DNA of 7,340 nucleotides from positions 1-7,340 of the forward strand of contig CALBST010000431.1 of assembly GCA_937967425.1 (NCBI GenBank), in the 5' to 3' direction. Position numbers and translations under genes: made by a program. The stretch is from an uncultured Caulobacteraceae bacterium. Lineage in GTDB: Bacteria; Pseudomonadota; Alphaproteobacteria; Caulobacterales; TH1-2. The notes below the pieces were generated by a model. That model was not told the DNA's origin. It searched no databases and saw only the letters and a program-made list of their open reading frames with translations. This document shows positions 1 to 7,340 of this stretch, one piece after another (the first letter of the stretch is position 1; every line of letters begins with the position of its first letter).

Positions 1-701
1 CCAGCGCCGAGCGGGTCTTGTGTGATGCCCAAGAACACGTCCACACGTTGGCGCTGATATTCATGCAGAATGCCGAAATACGCGAAAACCGCGCCGCCGA
101 CGGCAACGATCGCGCCAGCGGCGATGATGCGCCAAAGTAGGCCGCCAAGGAACATGATGCAGACACCCGCGAAGAGGATCATCAGCGAAGTGCCGAGGTC
201 AGGCTGGTGCATGACGAGGGCGACAGGCGCGACGATCATCAGGAATGGCGGGATGATCCAGAGCACGGTGCCGGTCTTGCGCGGATCGAGCTGGTGATAA
301 TAGCGCGCAAGCGCCAGCACAATGCCGACTTTCATGATCTCCGACGGCTGCAGCGACATCGGGCCGATATCAAGCCAACGCTGGGCGCCCATGCGCGTTG
401 CGCCGAAGAGTTCGACGCCGACAAGCAGGATGAGTGCGACCGCGTAGAGCGGATACGCGATAGCAAGCCAAAAGCGGGCGTCCAGAAAGAGCGCCGCTAC
501 CAGCATCATCACCAGGAGCACGGCGAAACGAATGCCGTGGGTGAGCGGCATGTCGGTCCAGGCCCCGGAGGAGACCGAGAAGTGCATCAACACGCCAATG
601 AAGGCGAGCGCGATCAGAATGGTGATGATGCCCCAGTTCAGCTTGGCGAAGCGATCGAACACGGTGTTGGGGCCGCTGCCGGAGAGCGAAAGCGTGCTCA
701 T
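1..701 (-). CDS. rodA: RodA, SEDS-family peptidoglycan glycosyltransferase of the elongasome (3' end outside window)
   Basis: RodA polymerises lipid II into glycan strands in the inner membrane, working with PBP2. The window holds the first 233 residues; the frame stays open to base 3. Visible: a short cytoplasmic N-terminus, then hydrophobic helices at about residues 23-43, 58-73, 78-95, 147-164, 169-189 and 191-212. SEDS signatures are GAQRWLDIG (105-113), QPSEIMK (118-124) and QPDLGTSLM (166-174); QRQRVDVFL (216-224) opens the large extracytoplasmic loop. The catalytic Asp region of the family lies in the missing part. The ATG at 701-699 overlaps the mrdA stop as ATGA, with a GAGGA ribosome site 4 bases upstream. 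An out-of-frame ATG at 705-703 sits directly before it and is not the start, because only the 701 frame gives RodA. Identification is firm; whether the 3' end is intact cannot be seen. Confidence 0.96.
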   Translation of the reverse strand, partial: MSTLSLSGSGPNTVFDRFAKLNWGIITILIALAFIGVLMHFSVSSGAWTDMPLTHGIRFAVLLVMMLVAALFLDARFWLAIAYPLYAVALILLVGVELFGATRMGAQRWLDIGPMSLQPSEIMKVGIVLALARYYHQLDPRKTGTVLWIIPPFLMIVAPVALVMHQPDLGTSLMILFAGVCIMFLGGLLWRIIAAGAIVAVGGAVFAYFGILHEYQRQRVDVFLGITQDPLGA

Positions 702-2710
702 GCATTCCTCGCCAGATTTTGCTCAAGCTGCGCCAAGTTAGCCGGCGTGCGCCGCGAGGGATCGCGCAGCAGCGTCGCGCGCATGATCTCGCGCGCGATC
801 GGACCGGCGACGCCCGAGCCTGCGCCGCCGTGCTCAACGACGACGGCGCACGCATAGCGCGGCTCGTGCCAGGGGCCGAAGCAGCAGAAGAGCGCGTTGT
901 CGCGGAAGCGCCACTCGATCGTCGACCAGTGACGGCCGCGATTGTTGCCGAGCGCGCGGACTTGCGCTGTGCCGGTTTTACCGGCGATCTGCACCGGCGC
1001 CCAGCGGCTGTTTTCCGGCGTGCGCGGCACGGCGGCGCCGGTTTCCGGATGAATGACGAGTTCGAGATTGCCGGCGCGCATCGCGGTGCCGCCAGGCTCG
1101 TTACAGACGCCGAACATACCATCGCGCACGCGCGCGAGGTGATCGGCTTCGATGCCGGCCATGTGCGGCGGCGGCGGCGGATCGGAAATGTTCGGGCCTT
1201 CGCGGATGAGACGCGGCTCGACGGCGTAGCCATTGTTGCCGAGGCGAGCCGCCATGACGGCGAGCTGCAGCGGCGTGACGCCCATAGCGCCCTGCCCGAT
1301 GCCGTAATTGACGGTGAGACCGCCGGTCCACCCTTCGTTACGGTTCTCGCGCCACCACGTTGGGTCGGGAATGAGACCGGCGCGCACGTTCGGAACGTTG
1401 ACGTTATAGGTTTGGCCGAGGCCGAACTGACGCGAGACGGCGGCGATGCGCTCAGGCCCCGCACGCAGAGCGGCTTGATAGAAGAAAACGTCGCACGAAT
1501 GCTTGATGGCGTCGTGCAGGTTCATGCGGCCGTGGCGGCTCCAGCAATGGAAGGTGCGGCCGCCATAAAAGAAGCCGCCGCCGCAGCTGGTCGACCAATT
1601 ATCTTCCATGCCGGCTTGCTTGGCGGCGATGCCGACAATCATCTTGAAGGTCGAGCCCGGCGCGTAAACGCCGGTCACCGTCTTGTGGTAGAGCGGCTTC
1701 TTCTCATCGAGATTGTAAGCGTCGAAATCGCTCTGGCCGATGCCGTTGACGAAGAGGTTCGGATCGAAACCCGGCGCCGAGGCCATGACCAACAGATCGC
1801 CGGTGTGGATGTCCATGACGACGGCGGAGCCGGATTGCTCGCCGAAGTTTTGCATCGCGATCCGCTGCAGATCGTGGTCGAGCGTAAGCACGAGGCCAGA
1901 GCCGCGGATCGGCTCACGGCGTTCGCTTTCATCCTCGCCCTGCTCGACGCCGCGCGCATTGACGATAACTTTGCGATAACCCGCAGTGCCGTGCAGCGCG
2001 TCTTCCATCGACGCTTCAAGGCCCGCCTTACCAACCCGCACATGCGGGTTGCGCAGATAGGTGGCGCGCGCGGAGCCCTCGCCTTCGGCTTCGATGACGC
2101 GATCGAGGTCGCGCTGCGTCGGCTTTTGGACGTAGCCGATCGGGTGACCGTAGACGACGTCATAGGGATAGGCGCGCACATCGACGGATTGCGCAACAAT
2201 GCCGCGCAGCTCCGGCAAGCGCACGTTGATGGCGTTGAACTGCTCCCAGGTCAGGCCGTCTTTCAGCGGCTGCGGTTCGTAACGTGAGCCGCCGCGAACG
2301 CGGATGATGGCGCGGCGCGCCCATTCGGAATCGAGACCGAGGATTTGCGCGACGCGGCCGACGACCTCTTCCATGTTGTCGACATCGTTCTGAACGACGG
2401 CGACTTGATAGTCCTTGGAGGTTTGCGCCAGCACCGTGCCGAAGCGATCGTAGATGATGCCGCGCGGCGGGGCGATGATGCGGGTGTCGAAGCGGTTTTC
2501 GTCAGCGGCGTTGGAGTATTCGCGGCTGATCAGGTTGGTGGCCTGAAGCTGGCCCATGCGGAACAGGATCGTGCCGAGCACGCCAACGCCAACGAACGAC
2601 AGCAATGTCGCGCGCCGATTGAAGATCACTGTGGCGTCGCGCTTCGGCAGCGTGGAGCCGACACGCTTGCCGCGGTTCATTTGCTTGAGCGGCTGCTTGG
2701 TTGAGTTCAT
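698..2710 (-). CDS. mrdA: Penicillin-binding protein 2, elongasome DD-transpeptidase
   Basis: A class B PBP that cross-links peptidoglycan stems during lateral-wall growth; the target of mecillinam in relatives. It has 670 residues, within the PBP2 range. A basic cytoplasmic N-terminus is followed by one TM helix (about 34-54) and the non-catalytic pedestal domain with the PPRGIIYDR motif (81-89). The transpeptidase domain runs from about 290 to 650. Catalytic motifs are STFK (nucleophile Ser353, Lys356), SCD (405-407; PBP2 proteins commonly carry SxD rather than SxN) and KTG (578-580). A five-proline run (511-515) lies in the transpeptidase domain. The ATG overlaps the mreD stop (ATGA, 2710-2707) and has a good AGGAG ribosome site 7 bases upstream; its own stop overlaps the rodA start. 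A large ORF on the opposite strand is a GC-rich shadow. Also named pbpA or pbp2. Confidence 0.97.
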   Translation of the reverse strand: MNSTKQPLKQMNRGKRVGSTLPKRDATVIFNRRATLLSFVGVGVLGTILFRMGQLQATNLISREYSNAADENRFDTRIIAPPRGIIYDRFGTVLAQTSKDYQVAVVQNDVDNMEEVVGRVAQILGLDSEWARRAIIRVRGGSRYEPQPLKDGLTWEQFNAINVRLPELRGIVAQSVDVRAYPYDVVYGHPIGYVQKPTQRDLDRVIEAEGEGSARATYLRNPHVRVGKAGLEASMEDALHGTAGYRKVIVNARGVEQGEDESERREPIRGSGLVLTLDHDLQRIAMQNFGEQSGSAVVMDIHTGDLLVMASAPGFDPNLFVNGIGQSDFDAYNLDEKKPLYHKTVTGVYAPGSTFKMIVGIAAKQAGMEDNWSTSCGGGFFYGGRTFHCWSRHGRMNLHDAIKHSCDVFFYQAALRAGPERIAAVSRQFGLGQTYNVNVPNVRAGLIPDPTWWRENRNEGWTGGLTVNYGIGQGAMGVTPLQLAVMAARLGNNGYAVEPRLIREGPNISDPPPPPHMAGIEADHLARVRDGMFGVCNEPGGTAMRAGNLELVIHPETGAAVPRTPENSRWAPVQIAGKTGTAQVRALGNNRGRHWSTIEWRFRDNALFCCFGPWHEPRYACAVVVEHGGAGSGVAGPIAREIMRATLLRDPSRRTPANLAQLEQNLARNA
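706..710 (-). promoter_or_regulatory. Ribosome binding site of rodA
   Basis: GAGGA lies inside the end of mrdA, 4 bases before the rodA ATG at 701. The spacing is short. The out-of-frame ATG at 705 directly abuts the site and should be too close for good initiation. Confidence 0.5.
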
Positions 2711-3231
2711 CGGCGCGCTCCTGGCCGGAGGCTCGGCGAATTGCTCATGTAGAGCGGGCGCACGATCGGGAAGATGATGGCGGTGATGATGGCGGCTTCA
2801 GCGTACGGCAGCACCGAGACGTTGCGGCCAAGGCCCAAGCGCGCGAGCACATAGGCAACGCCGATGGTGAAAAGCGCAGTGCCGATAAAGCCGCCCCAGA
2901 GCGAGACCAAGTTCGGCGCCGACATCAGCACCGCGAGCACGCGGCCCACCAGGTAGGCTGAGAGATAAATCGCAGCGAAGAGCCCGTATGGCCCTCCGGC
3001 GAGCTGGTCATGCACGAGGCCGAGCACGGCGAGTGTAACCGGCGCGCGCCAACCGCTCTCGTCCTCCGCTGCCCAGCCGTAGGCCGCCCAAAGCACGGCC
3101 AGCGGCAGCGGCGGTTGCGAAAAGAGCGGACCAAGCGGAAGCGCAGGAAGAATGACGCTGAGCACCGCAAGCGCGAGGCCCCACGCGCGCAAGGCGCTCC
3201 GTGATGGCGCGCGCGATGTGAACGCGCTCAT
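2707..3231 (-). CDS. mreD: MreD, rod-shape-determining inner-membrane protein
   Basis: MreD is a small polytopic membrane protein that binds MreC and helps join the cytoplasmic MreB filament to the periplasmic wall synthases. The product has 174 residues, normal for the family. It has a basic N-terminus (about 1-16) and some five or six hydrophobic segments, near 17-35, 39-54, 63-78, 83-104, 112-133 and 141-160. The motif AVLGLVHDQLAGGPYGLFA (68-86), with the family's acidic residue and Gly-Pro turn, is the best identifier. It starts with ATG inside the mreC stop (ATGA, 3231-3228) and lacks a clear Shine-Dalgarno sequence, so coupling to mreC translation is likely. It ends in another ATGA overlap with mrdA. 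The family is poorly conserved, so the call rests on position as well as sequence. Confidence 0.93.
   Translation of the reverse strand: MSAFTSRAPSRSALRAWGLALAVLSVILPALPLGPLFSQPPLPLAVLWAAYGWAAEDESGWRAPVTLAVLGLVHDQLAGGPYGLFAAIYLSAYLVGRVLAVLMSAPNLVSLWGGFIGTALFTIGVAYVLARLGLGRNVSVLPYAEAAIITAIIFPIVRPLYMSNSPSLRPGARR
2718..2722 (-). promoter_or_regulatory. Ribosome binding site of mrdA
   Basis: AGGAG lies inside the end of mreD, 7 bases before the ATG at 2710. It is the strongest Shine-Dalgarno match in the operon, so PBP2 may start partly independently of coupling to mreD. Confidence 0.6.
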
Positions 3232-4367
3232 TGCGGCGGCGTCGCCGGCTGCTCAGCGGGCGGCGGCGCTTCTTGTTGCGGCTGGGCGGACGGTGGCGTG
3301 GCCGTCGGCGTTTCGTTTTGGGCGGTGCGTTGGCGCGGCGGCTGCGGCGCCGGACGCTGCACGGGCGTGGCGGCAGGCGCGGTTGGCGGCGGCGCCATGG
3401 TTTGCGTGCCGATCACGGCGACGGAGGAGGATGAACCGAGCGGTGGCGTCGCGTCCGGATCGGCGGTTTCTTCCGGCGGCTCGACCGGAATGAACGGAAT
3501 GATGCGGACGAAATCGATCGGCTGCTGCGAGGCAGCAAGTGAGACGCGCCAGGAGCCGTCGCGCTCGCGGCGGGCGACGCCGACGGAGATGCCACGCGGA
3601 TAGAGACCGCCATCGCCTGAGGTGATGACGCGCTCGCCTTCGCGCAGCGATTGCGCGCCGACGATGAAATCCATGCGCGGGGCCTGGAGCTGATATGGGT
3701 AGAGTGAAAGTTCGGGACGGCGCGTCGCCTGCCCTGCGAGCACGGCGCGCACGCGCGAAGCTTCTCCCATCACCGGGATGCGGGAGTTGTAATCGTCGAG
3801 CATCAGCACGCGCGAGGAGCGGCGGCCGACGGAGACAACGCGGCCGACGAGCCCGTTCTCGTTGACGGCAATGTAGCCGACGCGGACGCCGTGATCGGCG
3901 CCAGCATTGGCGACGAGCGTGCGCATGAACGGGCCGCCGCTATCGAGGACTAGTTGAGCGGCGATGGAATTTTCAATGTCGGCGCCTTCGCCGAAGCCAT
4001 CGTCCGGCATACGCAGCAGCGACTCGTAGCGCCGGTTGCGCTCAGCCAAACGCTCGGCGAGGTCGCGCCACGCCTGCAGCTCGCGGTTCTCGGCTTCGAG
4101 CTCTTGGATGCGGGCGGCTGAATTCCAACTGGCAAACAGACGATCGAAGAAGCCCTCGCCGGCGCGCGCCGGGCCCGTCGCGACGCGGCCTGCAGCAGCA
4201 GCGCCATCATCGCCGGTTTGCATCACCGCTTCGGTTTGCGGGGTCCGGCCAGCTTGCGTGCCGATCAGCACGACAGCGCCAATAGCAAGGACGACGCCCA
4301 GCAACACGCCGGCGGGGACCCGTCTCCCGCCGCCTGCGCGACGCACACTGCTTCTGCGTCTGGCCAC
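3228..4367 (-). CDS. mreC: MreC, rod-shape-determining protein with long Pro-rich C-terminal tail
   Basis: MreC is a bitopic protein whose periplasmic part self-assembles and contacts PBP2 and MreD. The product has 379 residues. It has a basic cytoplasmic start (1-17), one TM helix (about 18-37), a linker and a coiled coil (about 83-118, rich in Glu, Arg and Leu), followed by the MreC beta-domain core (about 130-290). Core landmarks are VNENGLVGRV (168-177), RVLMLDDYNSRIPV (186-199) and ITSGDGGLYPRGISVG (248-263). From about 293 to 379 the tail is low-complexity Pro/Ala/Gln/Thr with no obvious fold. The start is GTG, chosen because the basic N-terminus follows it and AAGAGG lies 8 bases upstream. 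The gene begins 30 bases after mreB with no terminator between, and its stop overlaps the mreD start. Confidence 0.96.
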   Translation of the reverse strand: MARRRSSVRRAGGGRRVPAGVLLGVVLAIGAVVLIGTQAGRTPQTEAVMQTGDDGAAAAGRVATGPARAGEGFFDRLFASWNSAARIQELEAENRELQAWRDLAERLAERNRRYESLLRMPDDGFGEGADIENSIAAQLVLDSGGPFMRTLVANAGADHGVRVGYIAVNENGLVGRVVSVGRRSSRVLMLDDYNSRIPVMGEASRVRAVLAGQATRRPELSLYPYQLQAPRMDFIVGAQSLREGERVITSGDGGLYPRGISVGVARRERDGSWRVSLAASQQPIDFVRIIPFIPVEPPEETADPDATPPLGSSSSVAVIGTQTMAPPPTAPAATPVQRPAPQPPRQRTAQNETPTATPPSAQPQQEAPPPAEQPATPPQ

Positions 4368-4375
4368 TTATGCCG

Positions 4376-4381
4376 CCTCTT
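4376..4381 (-). promoter_or_regulatory. Ribosome binding site deciding the GTG start of mreC
   Basis: AAGAGG on the minus strand, 8 bases before the GTG at 4367, in the 30-base gap after mreB. No in-frame ATG is near, so this site fixes the unusual GTG start. Confidence 0.65.
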
Positions 4382-4397
4382 TGCCGCGCGCGTTTGA

Positions 4398-5468
<1,071 letters not shown>

Positions 5469-5632
5469 TCAGGCCCTTTCACGGGCTTAACGCAGCTTTT
5501 CTTAACAATCCGGAAGGCGCCCGCTTGCAGGCGGGACGGGGCGTTGGGGGCGCGCGCGGGAACTTTCCAGACGAAAGCTCGCGCTCATGCCGACCGACCG
5601 CCCCCGTTCGCCGACGAAATGGACTTGCCGTG

Positions 5633-5687
5633 ATTGCGGCGCGGGATGCAAGGGGCGGACCGCAGAACGCCGTTCCGTTGCCGCAAT
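5633..5687. repeat. Separated 8-base inverted repeat in the divergent region
   Basis: ATTGCGGC (5633-5640) and its exact reverse complement GCCGCAAT (5680-5687) flank 39 bases. Inside lies an 11-base palindrome, GAACGCCGTTC (5665-5675), centred on one C. The arms could be paired operator half-sites or the stem of a transcript. The two symmetry centres do not coincide, and repeats this short occur by chance in GC-rich DNA. Confidence 0.3.
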
Positions 5688-5707
5688 TGTTCTGAAAGAC
5701 ACATAAC
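5678..5707 (+). promoter_or_regulatory. Candidate sigma-70-like promoter for the protease gene (weak)
   Basis: TTGCCG (5678-5683) and CATAAC (5702-5707) are 18 bases apart and point toward the gene starting at 5795, which would leave a leader of roughly 80 bases. Both boxes are imperfect and such matches arise by chance, so this is only the best candidate seen on this strand. Confidence 0.2.
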
Positions 5708-5784
5708 GCCGCCGACTGGTGCGCGCGCTTGCGGCAGCCGGTGCGGCGCCCGATTATTGCGGGTGGACATTTCCACGGACGGGC

Positions 5785-5789
5785 GGGGA
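5785..5789 (+). promoter_or_regulatory. Ribosome binding site supporting the TTG start of the protease gene
   Basis: GGGGA lies 5 bases before the TTG at 5795. It is a weak match to AGGAGG but better than anything before the alternative in-frame GTG at 5741. Confidence 0.4.
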
Positions 5790-5794
5790 AAAGC

Positions 5795-7340
5795 TTGGTC
5801 GGCAAGGCGTTAAGGTTCTTGGCGGCGGCGCTCTTTGTAGCGCTCGCTGGGCCGGCGGCGGCGCAAACCAGCGTCGACGAGGCCGAGCGCGGCATCGTGC
5901 GCGTCGTCGTGATCCTGGAAAGCGCCGATGGGCGGATGCTTTACGGATCTGGCTCGGGCTTTGTGGTCGCGCCGCACCTGGTGGTCACCAATGCACACGT
6001 GGTGGCGCCAGCCCGGCAGCGCTCGGAGTTCGAGCTGGCGGTTGTGCCGCCCGAGGGCGAAGGCCTGATCCCGGCGCGGATCATCCGTTACTCACCGAAT
6101 TCAGAACTTGCGCTCCTGGAGTTTGTCGGCGGACCGGACCTGCCGGCGCTGACGATATCCACAGTTGAGCCGCATGCCGGCGATGGCGTTGTGGCCCTTG
6201 GGTATCCGGATGTGGATTACCAGGGCGCGACCGGGGCCGACTTGCTCCGCCCTGCCCCGGCCTCACGGACTTCTGGTCAGATTTCCTCATTGCGGGATAC
6301 GGCCCCCACCGGCGAGCCGATCCCTTCGATCAACCACCAGGCGGTGATCTCATCGGGCTCCTCAGGCGGACCGCTCCTGGATGAGTGCGGCCGCGTCATC
6401 GGTGTGAACTCCTGGCACGTCTCCGGCGCCGACACGCGCGAAACGCGCGGCGTTTCAACGCGGGCGGGACAGCTGCTGGAGTTTTTGGATGAAGCCGGCG
6501 TCTCGCCGACGCTGAGCGACGAACGCTGCCTCTCCTTCGCCGAGCGCATCGAGAGCGAGCGCGCGCAGACGGTTTCCGCACTGCAAGCCCAGAATGAAGA
6601 GCTCGCTTCGAAGTTGGAGACGGCGGACAGGCTGACGCGGATCGCCGTGGTAATCCTCATTGGCGGCACGTTGGCGCTGTTCGTGGCGGTGTGCGTGCTG
6701 GGCGCGGTGGTGCTGTCGCGCCGGCGCGAGCGCCACCATGAAGCACACGCCAACGGCCATGTGCGGGTGCAGACGCCGCACGAAGCTGAGCCATTCGATC
6801 AACCGCGGCGGCGCGTCGGCGTTATGACGATTGTCGCCGGCGCCGGCATCGCGGCCATTCTGATTGTCGCGGCGGGCGTTGCGCTGTTGCGCGCGCAAGG
6901 CGGCCAGACGGCTGAGATTCCGAATGCGCCGGAGTTCAGCGGCTCGATCGCGTGCACGTTGGATCGCGAAGCCAGCGTCGGCGCGCAAGGCGTCGCCGAT
7001 ATGAGCTTCACCGCGACGGGCCAGCTTTGCGTGAACGAACGCACGCTTTATGCGCCGCTTGGCGATGACACGCCGCGCTTCCGGCGCGTGATCGTGCTCG
7101 GCGAAGCGCGCGTGATGGATGTGCTCACGATCGATCCAAGCACCGGCGAATTCCGCCGCGAACGCTTTCCGCTGAACGAAGAGGATTTCGCGGCAGCGAA
7201 CCAAGCCGTCGCTGAAAGCGGCGTCGGCCGCGGATGCGACGGCGATCCGGCTGCGGTCGCGCGCCGGAACGAAGCGCTCTCTCGGTTCGCACAAGGCACG
7301 CCGCGGCAGCGGCTGGTGTGGCGCTGCGAGGCGCGGAACT
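5795..7340 (+). CDS. Exported membrane-anchored trypsin-like serine protease (3' end outside window)
   Basis: A chymotrypsin-fold (S1-type) protease predicted to act outside the inner membrane; substrate unknown. The 515 visible residues run in order. A signal peptide (1-23) ends PAAA before Gln24. The protease domain (about 28-232) has TNAHVV (65-70, catalytic His68) and GSSGGPLL (188-195, Ser190); the acidic triad position in SELALLEF (103-110) is Glu104, not the usual Asp. A coiled coil (about 243-280) precedes TM1 (about 284-307). A basic cytoplasmic loop (308-340, with SRRRERHH and PRRR) leads to TM2 (about 343-366). The outer domain from about 380 has four Cys (387, 412, 481, 511), enough for two disulfides. 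The frame has no stop by 7340. The TTG start is chosen because it yields a clean signal peptide and GGGGA lies 5 bases upstream; GTG at 5741 is an alternative. No family name is recognised beyond trypsin-like peptidase. Confidence 0.85.
   Translation, partial: MVGKALRFLAAALFVALAGPAAAQTSVDEAERGIVRVVVILESADGRMLYGSGSGFVVAPHLVVTNAHVVAPARQRSEFELAVVPPEGEGLIPARIIRYSPNSELALLEFVGGPDLPALTISTVEPHAGDGVVALGYPDVDYQGATGADLLRPAPASRTSGQISSLRDTAPTGEPIPSINHQAVISSGSSGGPLLDECGRVIGVNSWHVSGADTRETRGVSTRAGQLLEFLDEAGVSPTLSDERCLSFAERIESERAQTVSALQAQNEELASKLETADRLTRIAVVILIGGTLALFVAVCVLGAVVLSRRRERHHEAHANGHVRVQTPHEAEPFDQPRRRVGVMTIVAGAGIAAILIVAAGVALLRAQGGQTAEIPNAPEFSGSIACTLDREASVGAQGVADMSFTATGQLCVNERTLYAPLGDDTPRFRRVIVLGEARVMDVLTIDPSTGEFRRERFPLNEEDFAAANQAVAESGVGRGCDGDPAAVARRNEALSRFAQGTPRQRLVWRCEARN

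Noticed and set aside
405..407. PBP2 residues 405-407 (SCD) as a damaged SxN catalytic motif (amino-acid positions)
   Set aside because: Elongasome PBP2 proteins commonly carry Asp at the third position (E. coli PBP2 has SSD), so this is normal for the family.
370..1464. A 364-codon minus-strand frame overlapping the end of mrdA and the start of rodA
   Set aside because: It is out of frame with both genes, and its product is Arg/Ser/Ala-rich without hydrophobic segments or motifs. It is a shadow that happens to span the junction.
719..2287. A 522-codon open frame on the plus strand, opposite mrdA
   Set aside because: The minus strand encodes an unmistakable PBP2 with all catalytic motifs. 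The opposite frame has low-complexity Arg/Ala/Asp-rich sequence with no recognisable domain, as expected of the antisense of a GC-rich gene.
5487..5505. Full CtrA binding site upstream of mreB
   Set aside because: The two TTAA boxes are 11 bases apart rather than the 7 needed for the consensus. Kept only as a low-interest observation.
5520..5535. Intrinsic terminator in the intergenic region
   Set aside because: The CCCGC/GCGGG stem is short and no T-run follows on either strand. It also lies upstream of both genes, where no transcript should end.
5479..5895. A 138-codon minus-strand frame covering the intergenic region and the protease start
   Set aside because: It runs through the protease signal-peptide region, lacks a ribosome site and has no recognisable content, so the stretch is treated as non-coding.
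6455..7294. A 279-codon minus-strand frame opposite the protease gene
   Set aside because: The plus-strand frame shows a signal peptide, protease motifs and TM helices. The antisense product is rich in His, Arg and Ala without features.

Overview
The window is GC-rich, densely coded bacterial DNA, most likely from an alphaproteobacterium. The MreB protein reads like Caulobacter-type MreB, and the contiguous order mreB-mreC-mreD-mrdA-rodA is common in that class. Placement near Caulobacterales or Hyphomonadales is inferred from remembered sequence similarity, not from a search.

Positions 1-5444, minus strand: a complete elongasome (Rod complex) operon, read from right to left. The genes are mreB (actin-like filament), mreC (bitopic periplasmic scaffold), mreD (polytopic membrane protein), mrdA (PBP2 transpeptidase) and rodA (SEDS glycosyltransferase; its 3' part lies beyond the left edge). 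A 30-base gap separates mreB from mreC. The next three junctions are all the same 4-base ATGA stop/start overlap, so the last four genes look translationally coupled. Together the products make lateral-wall peptidoglycan: MreB filaments orient the complex, MreC and MreD link it across the membrane, RodA polymerises glycan from lipid II and PBP2 cross-links it.

Positions 5445-5794: a 350-base divergent intergenic region that should hold the mreB promoter and the promoter of the rightward gene. It contains an AT-rich patch, a separated inverted repeat, a small palindrome and a weak 39-codon Cys-containing ORF. None is convincing alone.

Positions 5795-7340, plus strand: the 5' part (515 codons, open at the right edge) of an exported chymotrypsin-fold serine protease. 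It has an unusual layout: signal peptide, protease domain, coiled coil, TM helix, short basic cytoplasmic loop, second TM helix, then a four-cysteine extracytoplasmic domain. The triad His and Ser are clear, but the usual Asp position holds Glu. This is the least explained gene in the window. The rest is a well-conserved cell-shape operon, and I see no mobile element, CRISPR array, tRNA, rRNA or clear terminator.
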